The notes beneath the pieces are model-generated. The model saw only the letters and a list, made by a program, of their open reading frames with translations, made no database searches and was not told the origin of the DNA. From an uncultured Lachnospiraceae bacterium (GTDB lineage Bacteria; Bacillota; Clostridia; Lachnospirales; Lachnospiraceae), in assembly GCA_900551235.1 (NCBI GenBank), contig URUU01000013.1, positions 1 through 45,457 of the forward strand: a stretch of DNA of 45,457 nucleotides, given 5' to 3'. Shown one piece after another: positions 15,574 to 23,992 of this stretch; position 1 is the stretch's first letter, and each line of letters begins with the position of its first letter. The position numbers were made by a program, and so were the translations under genes.

Positions 15574-15633
15574 TTCTTTTTCCTCAATATTTTTCCTTAT
15601 ATAGTCGATTATCTTTTGTGTATAATCCATTTT

Positions 15634-15710
15634 ATGATGTTGGGGGCAAAACTTCCAACTATAATGCCTGCAGATTGTTCCGTGCTTCGCACTCCCACAA
15701 CCCTAGCATC
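15634..15710 (-). repeat. Structured dispersed repeat, short copy, forming the leader of the GT2 operon
   Basis: A 77-bp relative of the element at 1421-1618. Both share the ATGATG end, TCCAACTAT-x-ATGCCT, and the hairpin GATTGTTCCGTGC…GCACTCCCACAA. Stem changes are compensated: GGATTGT/ACAATCC in the long copy against a wobble-paired AGATTGT/ACAACCCT here. The two middle hairpins of the long copy are missing. On the minus strand it starts right after the promoter, so the mRNA should begin at or within a few bases of the element. Confidence 0.7.
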
Positions 15711-15714
15711 TTTT

Positions 15715-15743
15715 ATTATATTATATTAACATCTCTGAGTCAA
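15715..15743 (-). promoter_or_regulatory. Promoter of the GT2/DUF2304/surface-protein operon
   Basis: Minus strand TTGACT (15738-15743), 17 bp, TATAAT (15715-15720). The predicted start, about 15708, falls on the first bases of the structured repeat. Confidence 0.8.
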
Positions 15744-15858
15744 CTCCTGCTTTCCTAAACACACGACAAAAACTTGAACAGATAAAGAAAAAAGCAGCAT
15801 ATGCAGGAATTGCCGGATCGGATGGAATATATCAGGATGATCTTTCATACGCTTAGTA
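15744..15858 (+). pseudogene. Possible short gene remnant between the divergent promoters
   Basis: An open frame of about 38 codons ending at TAG (15856-15858) reads AFLNTRQKLEQIKKKAAYAG, then IAGSDGIYQDDLSYA. It has no start codon or ribosome site. The composition is protein-like, and EQIKKKAAYAG faintly recalls a segment of IS1634-type transposases. That resemblance is too weak to name a family. The rest of 15859-15944 holds only the glf promoter and its ribosome site. Confidence 0.2.
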
Positions 15859-15878
15859 TGATTCAAACACAATAGGAA

Positions 15879-15907
15879 TTTACAACCCTTTACATTTATG
15901 TTACACT
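15879..15907 (+). promoter_or_regulatory. Promoter for glf
   Basis: TTTACA (15879-15884), 17 bp, TACACT (15902-15907), with TG one base before the -10. AAAAGGAG precedes the ATG at 15945. Confidence 0.75.
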
Positions 15908-15944
15908 CAGACTTAAGTATAAACCAAACGAAAAGGAGTATTTT

Positions 15945-17045
15945 ATGTACGATTATCTGATTGTCGGTGCCGGACTTTTCGGTGCAGTTTTTGCCAACGA
16001 AGCAAAAAAGCACGGAAAGTCCTGTCTCGTCGTAGAAAAACGCGATCACATCGCAGGAAATATTTACTGTAAAAATGAGGACGGCATCCATGTACATCAA
16101 TATGGTGCTCACATTTTCCATACTTCAGACCGCAAGATCTGGGATTATGTAAATCAGTTTTCTGAGTTTAACAACTACATCAACTCTCCGGTTGCCATCT
16201 ATAAGGACGAGCTTTATAATCTTCCTTTTAATATGAATACATTCAGTAAAATGTGGGGGATCAAAACACCTGCGCAGGCAAAGGCAAAGATTGCTGAGCA
16301 GATCGCAGATCTGAACATCCAGAATCCTGCAAACCTGGAAGAACAGGCTCTTTCTCTTGTCGGAACGGATGTTTACGAAAAGCTGATCAAAGGCTATACG
16401 GAAAAACAGTGGGGACGCCCATGCCGGGAGCTTCCTGCTTTTATCATCAAACGTCTGCCGCTGCGTTTTACATACGATAACAATTACTTTAATTCCCGTT
16501 ATCAGGGTATCCCAACCGAAGGTTATACCGCTGTTGTCGAAAAAATGTTTGACGGTGCTGATATCCGCCTGAACACAGACTATTTCAAGCATAAAGAAGC
16601 CTTGTCTGCGCTCGCGCACAAGACGATTTTTACCGGAATGCTGGATGAATATTTTGATTTCTGCTATGGGGCACTGGAATATCGTTCTGTCCGTTTTGAG
16701 ACGGAACGCATCGAATGCGACAATTATCAGGGCAATGCCGTGGTCAATTACACAGACCGTGAAGTCCCTTATACCCGCATCATCGAGCACAAACATTTTA
16801 CCTTTGGTTCTCAGCCATTTACCATCATTTCGAGGGAATATTCTTCCGAATGGAAGCCCGGCATTGAACCATATTACCCGATCAACGATGTGAAAAATTC
16901 CGCCCTGTTTGCCAGATACCGCGAACTTGCCGCAAAAGAGCCGAATGTCATCTTCGGCGGAAGGCTTGGTAATTACAAATACTATGATATGGATCAGGTG
17001 ATCGCTGCCGCCCTTGACGCAGCCGGGCAGGAATTTTCATCTTAG
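15945..17045 (+). CDS. glf: UDP-galactopyranose mutase
   Basis: FAD enzyme that converts UDP-galactopyranose to UDP-galactofuranose, the donor for Galf in surface polysaccharides. The 366-residue length is typical. Visible features are the Rossmann FAD loop IVGAGLFGAVFA (residues 5-16), VEKRDHIAGNIY, QYGAHIFHT, the substrate-region YTEKQWGRP, and NYFNSRYQGIPTEGYT. The C-terminal FGGRLGNYKYYDMDQVI is also conserved. It has its own promoter and is convergent with the large polysaccharide operon, with a terminator between them. Its presence implies that one of the neighbouring glycosyltransferases uses UDP-Galf. Confidence 0.96.
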   Translation: MYDYLIVGAGLFGAVFANEAKKHGKSCLVVEKRDHIAGNIYCKNEDGIHVHQYGAHIFHTSDRKIWDYVNQFSEFNNYINSPVAIYKDELYNLPFNMNTFSKMWGIKTPAQAKAKIAEQIADLNIQNPANLEEQALSLVGTDVYEKLIKGYTEKQWGRPCRELPAFIIKRLPLRFTYDNNYFNSRYQGIPTEGYTAVVEKMFDGADIRLNTDYFKHKEALSALAHKTIFTGMLDEYFDFCYGALEYRSVRFETERIECDNYQGNAVVNYTDREVPYTRIIEHKHFTFGSQPFTIISREYSSEWKPGIEPYYPINDVKNSALFARYRELAAKEPNVIFGGRLGNYKYYDMDQVIAAALDAAGQEFSS

Positions 17046-17080
17046 TCGAAAAAAACTTCCACTTCTGTAAGTTAATCCAA

Positions 17081-17120
17081 AACAACAGCCACGACTTTTC
17101 GGTAATGGCTGTTGTTTTTT
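17081..17120 (+). terminator. Terminator between glf and the polysaccharide operon
   Basis: A perfect 11-bp stem, AACAACAGCCA (17081-17091) with TGGCTGTTGTT (17106-17116), running into a T tract to 17120. The minus strand also has a short T run after the stem, so it may act in both directions. Confidence 0.85.
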
Positions 17121-17122
17121 AG

Positions 17123-19396
17123 TCAGATCTTTTCCAGATCTTTCACCAGTTTTTTCATTCTTTTTTCAAAGGTATGCTCCTCCAGAACAAGCTGATGTCC
17201 CTGTTTTGCCAGTTTTTCCGCTTCTTCCGGATGCTTCATATAGTAATCTGCTTTTTCTTTGAGATCTTCTTTATCTTTGTAGGTAACGACAGTCCCCCTA
17301 AAGATATCTTCGATTTCCGGCATCTCATCGCTGATGATAAATGCTTCTGCTGCCAGGGCATCAAACAGACGGTTGGAAACGATTCCGGTTTCTTTCATAT
17401 CTTCCCAGTGATCATTGAGCACGATTTTTGCATCCCGGTATGCCTGACCAACGTTCTCATTTGGCATATAAGGCTCTTTTACGCATGCCTGTGCTTCTGG
17501 AAAAGCATCCCAGTGCCTGCCATAGATCGTCAGCGGATAATCCAGCGTCAGTGCATCCTGCACAACCTGCCGGTAGATACGTCTGGAATTTCCGATAAAC
17601 AGAAGATCATACTTCTTCTCTCCGGCAATACTTTTCATCACTTCCGGATCGGCGCACTGCAACAGCACATCACATTTTGTCTTTAATTTATCTTTCCAGC
17701 GCTCGCAGAGTTTCTGCGAAGCGAAGTAAACCAGATCAAAACGCTCATATTCCTCCTGCGGCACATCTGCCGGGTGGGAAATATTCCACATGATGTTTTT
17801 CTGCCGGACATCCTCTTTCGGATAATACGGACGGTTTCCGCGCAGGGCGATCGTTATGGCACTGTTGCTGCTGTCACTCCATCTCTGATAAGGACGCACA
17901 TCCACTTCATACCCCAGTTTTTCCAGTTCCTTTTTCATTGCCAGCGCATAGTGATAATCGCCCCAGAACTTTTTGTTTTCATCATCCGGCATCGGTGCAC
18001 AGATATCGATTTTTTTCGGGTTGATCTCTGGTTTCTCCTCTGCCATCTGCTTCCAGGCATCGGTAGATTTAAACAATCTTTCCCTCTTTTCGCTCCAGTC
18101 CCATATAATAAGATCATTTTTGATGTTTTTTATCTTTGATCGGTCATACGATTCAGAAGCAAGGATCAGAATGTCGGTCTCTCTTCCGATGTCATACCAG
18201 TCTTTTTCATCCTCCTGCTTCCGGTATTCTACCTGGTATCCGTCTTCCATCAGGCTTTCTGCAAATACTCTTACATCCAGCGGTGTTTTTTTCTCTGTCA
18301 CAATGGTGACCAGAAGAGAAGCTTCTGTAAAAACAGACTTCTGTTCCAGTTTTTCTTTTAATATTTTTCTTTGCAGATACGTCTGCCATTTTCCCTGATA
18401 GATATACATGTTGTGGAGACGGCGCTCTTTTACTTCTTTTTCATCATCTTTGCCCTGCGTTCCAAATTCATAATGAAACACCATACATGCCGGAGCCAGA
18501 TAATTCTGATAGCCTGCCTTGTCCAGTTTCAGACAGAGGTCTACATCCTCATAACCATAGCAGTAAGCTTCATCAAATCCTCCCACCTTTTCAAAAGCTT
18601 TCTTTGTCACCAGTAAAACGGCTGCTGTCACCGCTCCTTTTTTCACCGGTTTCCGGTTCTTTATGCTTTCTTCACTCATTCTTCCCAGCAGTTCCAGCCC
18701 GTTTTTCTGGTTGTATGGCTGGACAAAGTACGTTTTGTTGCGGTACGCATCGCGGAACCCGATTCCATCGTGCTGGATATTGCGGGATTTGGCTGTATTT
18801 TTGCAGCCTTCCGGAATTCTCGGATAATACAGTCTGGCACCGACTGCCCCGGCATTTTCTTTTTCCATGGCGGTCATCAGCAGCTCGTCCAGCCAGCCAT
18901 CGGTCACTTCTGTATCATTGTTCAGAAACAGCAGATATTCGCCCTGTGCTTTTCTTACCGCCTGATTGTTTGCCGCAGAAAAAGACAGGTTTTCCTGATT
19001 CTTTATGATTGTCACCGGAAATTTTTCCTGATATTGCTCCATAAGCATCACAGATCCGTCTGTAGAAGCATTGTCTGCCAGGATAATCTCAAAATGAGGA
19101 TAAAATGTTTTTTCCTCAAAAGACTTCATCAGTCTTTTCAGATGCTCTTCTCCGTCACGGTTCAGGATAATGATCGATACTTCCGGATTTCTCCGATAAA
19201 GCTCCGTCTGTTCTTTTCGCTTCTCAATCCATTCCTTATTGTCCATCTGTTCGAATTCCAGTGCATAGTTTCGTAACTCAAGCGTCGCATCCCAGTCTAC
19301 TTTCTGTTTATGTTCTTTCCATTTTTTATTGACCTTTTTGATGCACTTACCCAGCAACGGAATATGCAGGATTTCTTCTTTGATTGCATTTGTCAC
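17123..19396 (-). CDS. Two-domain glycosyltransferase: GT2 plus CgeB-like GT-B domain
   Basis: A 757-residue fusion. The N-terminal GT2 domain (about residues 72-335) shows VSIIILNRDGEEHLKRL, LADNASTDGS, ENLSFSAANNQA, the metal site FLNNDTEV, and GGFDEAYCYGYEDVDLCLKL. The C-terminal half (about 440-757) has the Rossmann pattern of the CgeB/glycosyltransferase 1-2 group: ICAPMPDDE, DLLFIGNSRR, TIYGRHWDAF and VSNRLFDALAAEAFIISDEMPEI. Two activities in one chain suggest it adds two successive sugars or a repeat unit. The start is GTG at 19396 behind GGGGGAG. Last gene of the eleven-gene operon, ending at the terminator before glf. Galf transfer is possible but unproven. Confidence 0.88.
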   Translation of the reverse strand: MTNAIKEEILHIPLLGKCIKKVNKKWKEHKQKVDWDATLELRNYALEFEQMDNKEWIEKRKEQTELYRRNPEVSIIILNRDGEEHLKRLMKSFEEKTFYPHFEIILADNASTDGSVMLMEQYQEKFPVTIIKNQENLSFSAANNQAVRKAQGEYLLFLNNDTEVTDGWLDELLMTAMEKENAGAVGARLYYPRIPEGCKNTAKSRNIQHDGIGFRDAYRNKTYFVQPYNQKNGLELLGRMSEESIKNRKPVKKGAVTAAVLLVTKKAFEKVGGFDEAYCYGYEDVDLCLKLDKAGYQNYLAPACMVFHYEFGTQGKDDEKEVKERRLHNMYIYQGKWQTYLQRKILKEKLEQKSVFTEASLLVTIVTEKKTPLDVRVFAESLMEDGYQVEYRKQEDEKDWYDIGRETDILILASESYDRSKIKNIKNDLIIWDWSEKRERLFKSTDAWKQMAEEKPEINPKKIDICAPMPDDENKKFWGDYHYALAMKKELEKLGYEVDVRPYQRWSDSSNSAITIALRGNRPYYPKEDVRQKNIMWNISHPADVPQEEYERFDLVYFASQKLCERWKDKLKTKCDVLLQCADPEVMKSIAGEKKYDLLFIGNSRRIYRQVVQDALTLDYPLTIYGRHWDAFPEAQACVKEPYMPNENVGQAYRDAKIVLNDHWEDMKETGIVSNRLFDALAAEAFIISDEMPEIEDIFRGTVVTYKDKEDLKEKADYYMKHPEEAEKLAKQGHQLVLEEHTFEKRMKKLVKDLEKI

Positions 19397-19409
19397 CGTA
19401 GTCTCCCCC

Positions 19410-20330
19410 CTATTTCCATTCTTTGGTCTTTTTTGAGATCAGATATTTTGGTCTGCCTTTTACTTCTTCATATATTTTTGATATATAATATCCAATGATT
19501 CCAAGACTCATCATGATCAGACTGCCTACGATCAGTATCAAAAGAATTACCGTCGTAAACCCTTCCACCGCATGTCCGGTAAAATAATGCACCAGCGACT
19601 GGATTCCCAGAATAATGGCAAATACAAACATAAAGATACCGGCTACCGTCACAAACTGCATCGGAACAGCCGAAAATGCCACCACATTAGTCACCGCATA
19701 TTTGACCAGCGACCAGGCAGACCACTTGGATTCTCCCTCGGTGCGTTCCTGTACATCAAATGCCACACTGGTACTGCGATAGCCGATCCAGGAGGACAGC
19801 GCACGGAAAAATGCATTTTTTTCCGGCATGGCAAGCAGCGCATCCACCGCCTTGCGATCCAGCAGTTTGAAATCGGAAGCTCTGGACATATCGATCTGTA
19901 CTGCCTTTGACATCATCCGGTAAAACAGTCCCGCACAGGCTTTATGAAGCCGGCTTTCTTTTCCGCGGCTGCGCTTCACCCCTTCTACGACTTCATATCC
20001 CTGCTCCCAGAGCCGGTACATGGAAACCAGTACTTCGGGCGGATGCTGAAGATCACAGTCCATCACCGCACAGCAGTCTCCGGCTGCATTTGCAAGACCT
20101 GCAAAAATGGCAGATTCTTTTCCAAAATTCCGGGAAAAGTGAATTCCTTTTACCTGTGGATTTCGCTCTGCTTCCGCTTCAATCTGCTCCCATGTCCCAT
20201 CACGTGAACCATCGTTGATGAACAGAATCTCATACGGTATGGATGCTCTCTTTAAAATCCCGGACACCGTAACCGCTGTTTTCTGTATCATCTTTTCTTC
20301 ATTATAAGCAGGTATGATCACTGATAACAT
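19410..20330 (-). CDS. GtrB-like GT2 with C-terminal membrane helices
   Basis: A 306-residue polyprenyl-phosphate glycosyltransferase of the GtrB/DPM1 type. The GT-A part has SVIIPAYNEEKMI, FINDGSRDGTWE, NFGKESAIFAGL and the metal site VMDCDLQHPPE. The C-terminus has two transmembrane helices (about 232-256 and 268-292). Such enzymes make undecaprenyl-phosphate-linked single sugars that are used outside the membrane by GT-C enzymes. A candidate GT-C partner is the DUF6077 gene upstream (31.6-32.6 kb). GGGGGA precedes the ATG. It lies inside the polysaccharide operon, 13 bases before the next gene. Confidence 0.9.
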   Translation of the reverse strand: MLSVIIPAYNEEKMIQKTAVTVSGILKRASIPYEILFINDGSRDGTWEQIEAEAERNPQVKGIHFSRNFGKESAIFAGLANAAGDCCAVMDCDLQHPPEVLVSMYRLWEQGYEVVEGVKRSRGKESRLHKACAGLFYRMMSKAVQIDMSRASDFKLLDRKAVDALLAMPEKNAFFRALSSWIGYRSTSVAFDVQERTEGESKWSAWSLVKYAVTNVVAFSAVPMQFVTVAGIFMFVFAIILGIQSLVHYFTGHAVEGFTTVILLILIVGSLIMMSLGIIGYYISKIYEEVKGRPKYLISKKTKEWK

Positions 20331-20364
20331 CTCATCCGTCCCCCTTTACCATTATACTTTTGGA

Positions 20365-22824
20365 TCACTCATGAAACAGTCTGAGTTTCCGACAGATCTT
20401 ATATCCCGTCTGTCCGCGGAGTCTGCTTAACTGTTCTCTCTTCTCATTCAGTTTTTTCCTAGTATCCTCATTTTTTACGGTCAGCTTCTGTACTTTCAGT
20501 TTCTGCATGCAGAGTCTCTGTCTGTGTGCCTCCAGATTTTCATTTTTCTGCTGTTTCATCACGATCAGGGTATCCACAAGAGAACCTGTCAGCATCGTGC
20601 GGTAACTCTGATAGACTTTTCTGGAATAATAATAATTTTCACGGTCTTCGATTCCCATCTTTTTGAAGCCTTCCGAAAGAAGCATGTCAAACAGCTCTCT
20701 TGCGGAAGCTTCGCTGGTCTGAAGATCCACACTCTGTACCAGAAGATTCAGTGCCTTATTGTCAAAACTCTGTTTTACTTTCTCATTTTCAAAAGCACCT
20801 CGTTTTTCCAGGATATCGTGTGCTGACTGGAAAGCATCGTATGTGCTGAACACATCCTGGGACAGTGTTGCAGTAAGACTATTTTTATTATTATATCGGT
20901 AATCGATCAGCCGCTCATCGACTACGGTAATGCTCTTTGCAAGATACAGTGCCTGCATAACAAATACAACATCGTTGGCACGCTTGCGGTGTTCAAACTG
21001 TAATTGATGCTCCTGTATAAAGGAACGGCGGTACATTTTATTCCACGGAATGTTGGTGGTAAAATTAAAAATATACTGTGGGATATCTTCTGCGGAAAAC
21101 GGTACCTTGTCCGGCATAAATTCTTTTCTCAGATAATTGGACGGAAGCACATAACGGTCCGTGGTATCATCCCATTTGCGGATATCGCACACACTTATAT
21201 CTGCCTGATCCTCTTCTGCTTTCTGATAAAGCTTTTCCAGTGCATCCAGTGCAAAACGGTCATCCGCATCCCAGAATACCACATATTTTCCGCGACATTT
21301 TGCAAGTCCGGCATTTCTTGCCGCCCCTGCATACTGGTTCTTCTGGCGGATCAGGGAAAGCCGGAAATCCCTGGACGCATAATCTTCGATGATCTGCGCG
21401 GAGCGGTCCGTCGAGCCATCATCCACGCAGATCACTTCGATCTCTTTTAAGGTCTGTTTTAAAACATTTCCAAGGCTGTCAAACAGGTAATGCTGCGCAT
21501 TGTAAACCGGCATCACTACCGACACTTTGATCTCTTCATCGGTTCTTTCATGACTGAGTTTCAGGCTGTCGTAGCGGTCTGCAAAAACCATGTGCAGAAT
21601 ACGGTCTGTCGCATGTCCGTCACAGGAACGCATGAATTTCTCTTTAAAATCAATGACTTTCTGCCTGTCAAAACGCTCTTCCAGATGGCTGATGTAGTCG
21701 ATCATCTCGTCATTCGTCTTGCAGACCGGACCTGGAGTCAGTTCGTTATAGTCATAATAGAATCCTCTCCAGTCAAAATATTCATCCAGGTCATAGGCAA
21801 AGAACAACATCGGACGCTCAAAAAGAGAATATTCAAACACCAGAGAAGAATAATCGGAGATACAGATATCACTGACACAGAGCAGATCTTCGATCGTCAT
21901 GCTTCTTGTCGCATCGATTGCAAATGTTCCGTTTAATTCTTCCGGTATCTCCGGCAGCTTTTTGACCAGCGGATGATGTTTGAAGATCACAACGTATTCG
22001 TCTTTAAAATGTTCTGCAAATTTCTCCAGGTCAAAGCAGTCCGGTGTTTTTGCCCTTGCTACACGTCCGCGGAAGGTCGGAGCATACAGGATGATCTTCT
22101 TTCCTTTTGCTTTTGGAAATTCTTTATAGAGATTCTGATACGCCTGTGCGATCGTCTCACTGCGGTAAAAAATATCGGTACGGCTGGTTCCGACCGGACG
22201 GATGGCATCCTGGCGGTCTTTCATATCCATAGCCTCTGCATATGCCCACACAATCTCCGGACTGGATACCGTCACATACGTATAATTTCTGTTATTCGGA
22301 TGACGCTTCAGTTCCTCTGCATTCGGACCGAAGATCAGCTCTGCCGTGCTCATGCCAAACTTTTTAAACGCACCGCAGGCATGCCAGAGCTGTGTCACGA
22401 CTGTTTCCGGACGCATATCCACACAGCTTAAAACATCCGATGCTTCATTTACAAAAATATATTTTGCGGTGGCGGCATCAGAGAGCATCGCCTGACAGCG
22501 CCTGATATATTCTTCCCTCGGTACAAAAGAATTTCGCAGAAGATGTACATGGATATCCAGATCAAAATCACGTTTCAGTTCGTCATACAGTACCCGGAAA
22601 CTGTTGCTCACCTCCGGAAGCCGCAGTTCAATAAAGATAACTTTCCTCTCATCCACCGGTTCGTTTTTATGCGCATTGTATGCCGCCGGCAAAGTCTCAT
22701 ACAGAAGTTTGTCCTTTCTTTTTCTTCCCAGATATTTTTTGGCTGCTTTTACCGGCGGAAGCTTCTTGATCTGTTTTCTTCCTTTCCAGTATACTTTTTT
22801 CATCATTGTTATAGCTTTACTCAT
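20365..22824 (-). CDS. Fusion of a TagF-type polyol-phosphate transferase and a GT2 domain
   Basis: An 819-residue cytoplasmic or membrane-associated protein. Residues about 60-425 form a CDP-glycerol/ribitol transferase (Glyphos_transf family). It has QLWHACGAFKKFG, KKIILYAPTFRG, FKHHPLVKK, and VSDICISDYSSLVFEYSLFERP with the conserved Asp-Tyr-Ser-Ser. Residues about 435-670 are a GT2 domain (VSVVMPVYNAQHYLFDSL, CVDDGSTD, FWDADDRF). A charged, coiled-coil-like tail follows. The first domain is a close paralogue of the next gene upstream (22817-23992). The ATG overlaps the previous stop by eight bases (ATGAGTAA), implying translational coupling. AAGGAG lies upstream. It probably adds a polyol phosphate and a sugar to the growing chain. 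Confidence 0.92.
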   Translation of the reverse strand: MSKAITMMKKVYWKGRKQIKKLPPVKAAKKYLGRKRKDKLLYETLPAAYNAHKNEPVDERKVIFIELRLPEVSNSFRVLYDELKRDFDLDIHVHLLRNSFVPREEYIRRCQAMLSDAATAKYIFVNEASDVLSCVDMRPETVVTQLWHACGAFKKFGMSTAELIFGPNAEELKRHPNNRNYTYVTVSSPEIVWAYAEAMDMKDRQDAIRPVGTSRTDIFYRSETIAQAYQNLYKEFPKAKGKKIILYAPTFRGRVARAKTPDCFDLEKFAEHFKDEYVVIFKHHPLVKKLPEIPEELNGTFAIDATRSMTIEDLLCVSDICISDYSSLVFEYSLFERPMLFFAYDLDEYFDWRGFYYDYNELTPGPVCKTNDEMIDYISHLEERFDRQKVIDFKEKFMRSCDGHATDRILHMVFADRYDSLKLSHERTDEEIKVSVVMPVYNAQHYLFDSLGNVLKQTLKEIEVICVDDGSTDRSAQIIEDYASRDFRLSLIRQKNQYAGAARNAGLAKCRGKYVVFWDADDRFALDALEKLYQKAEEDQADISVCDIRKWDDTTDRYVLPSNYLRKEFMPDKVPFSAEDIPQYIFNFTTNIPWNKMYRRSFIQEHQLQFEHRKRANDVVFVMQALYLAKSITVVDERLIDYRYNNKNSLTATLSQDVFSTYDAFQSAHDILEKRGAFENEKVKQSFDNKALNLLVQSVDLQTSEASARELFDMLLSEGFKKMGIEDRENYYYSRKVYQSYRTMLTGSLVDTLIVMKQQKNENLEAHRQRLCMQKLKVQKLTVKNEDTRKKLNEKREQLSRLRGQTGYKICRKLRLFHE

Positions 22825-23992
22825 ACGTTTTCTCCTTCTGAATCATTTCCAGTAATCTTTCTGTCGCATGACCATCACAGGCACTCATAAATTTCTGTTT
22901 AAAATCCGCTACTCTCTGTCTGTCAAAACGTTCTTCCAGATGAAGTACATAATCCACAACTTCTTCCGTGGTCTGTAACACAGGACCTGGGGTTAATTCC
23001 TGATAATCATAATAGAATCCCCGCCATTCGCCGTACTCTGCGAAATCATAGGCAAAAAATACCATCGGACGTTCAAAAAGCGAATACTCAAATACCAGGG
23101 AAGAATAATCGGAGACACAGACGTCGCTGACACAGAGCAGTTCTTCGATCACAAAATCATCGGAAACATCAAATGCAAAACCTTTTGCTTCTTTTGGAAC
23201 TGGCGGACGCTGTTTTACAACCGGATGCTGCTTGATCAGCAAGATCCATTCCTTTCCAAGCTTTTCTTTCATCTGCACCAGATCCAGTGCATCGGGAGCC
23301 TTTGCCTGCCCGACACTGCCGCGGAACGTCGGCGCATAAAGCATGATCTTTTTCCCTTCTGCCTGCGGGCAATGGTCAGAAAGCTTTTTCTTTGCCGCTT
23401 TGTGGAATTTTTCCTGAAACAGAAGATCTGTACAGCTCACCCCGACCGGCACAATACTTTTCTGTTCTTTTGGAAGATTCATCGCTTCCTGATATGCCCA
23501 GATGACCTCCGGGCTGGATACTGTAATATAATCATAATTCTTATAATAACTGTATTTCAGATACTCTTTCCTGCTGCCGCCAAAGAGATCCTCACATGTG
23601 CTGAAGCCAAACTTTTTAAATGCACCGCAGCCATGCCACAACTGTGTAATGACAGTTTCTTTCCTTGGCTCAATACAACTGATCACTCTGGAGCCTTCAC
23701 AGAGAAAAATATACTTTGCATCGGCACAGTCTTTTAAACACACTAGTGCATTTCTGATAAATCGGAGTTTATCGCCTGATTCCTGAAGATACTGCACATG
23801 CACTTCCATATCTTCTTTTTCGCATAATACCTCATATAAAAAACGTAAGCTGCCGGAAAGCTGTGTCAGATTTGCTTCTATGAACACTGCTTTTCCCTCT
23901 TTCAGAGGCAGCTTACGAAATCGCCGGTATTGCCATGGAAAAAGAAGCTTCAGAGTCAGAAAAAGATACAGCTCTTTTACCTTCTTATTCAT
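22817..23992 (-). CDS. CDP-glycerol/ribitol phosphotransferase family protein (TagB/TagF-like)
   Basis: A 391-residue Glyphos_transf-type enzyme that transfers glycerol- or ribitol-phosphate units to a lipid-linked glycan at the inner membrane face. Visible are QLWHGCGAFKKFG, KKIMLYAPTFRG, IKQHPVVKQ, VSDVCVSDYSSLVFEYSLFERP and GHATERLLEM. It is nearly the same protein as the N-terminal domain of the following gene, so the two arose by duplication. Together with TarI and TarJ, ribitol phosphate is the more likely substrate (inference). The start codon overlaps the tarJ stop by eight bases (ATGAATAA). Confidence 0.93.
   Translation of the reverse strand: MNKKVKELYLFLTLKLLFPWQYRRFRKLPLKEGKAVFIEANLTQLSGSLRFLYEVLCEKEDMEVHVQYLQESGDKLRFIRNALVCLKDCADAKYIFLCEGSRVISCIEPRKETVITQLWHGCGAFKKFGFSTCEDLFGGSRKEYLKYSYYKNYDYITVSSPEVIWAYQEAMNLPKEQKSIVPVGVSCTDLLFQEKFHKAAKKKLSDHCPQAEGKKIMLYAPTFRGSVGQAKAPDALDLVQMKEKLGKEWILLIKQHPVVKQRPPVPKEAKGFAFDVSDDFVIEELLCVSDVCVSDYSSLVFEYSLFERPMVFFAYDFAEYGEWRGFYYDYQELTPGPVLQTTEEVVDYVLHLEERFDRQRVADFKQKFMSACDGHATERLLEMIQKEKTYE

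Noticed and set aside
15744..15858. An insertion-sequence transposase fragment between the GT2 operon and glf
   Set aside because: A short protein-like frame exists, but the likeness to IS1634-type transposases covers only about ten residues. It is kept only as a low-confidence remnant without a family name.
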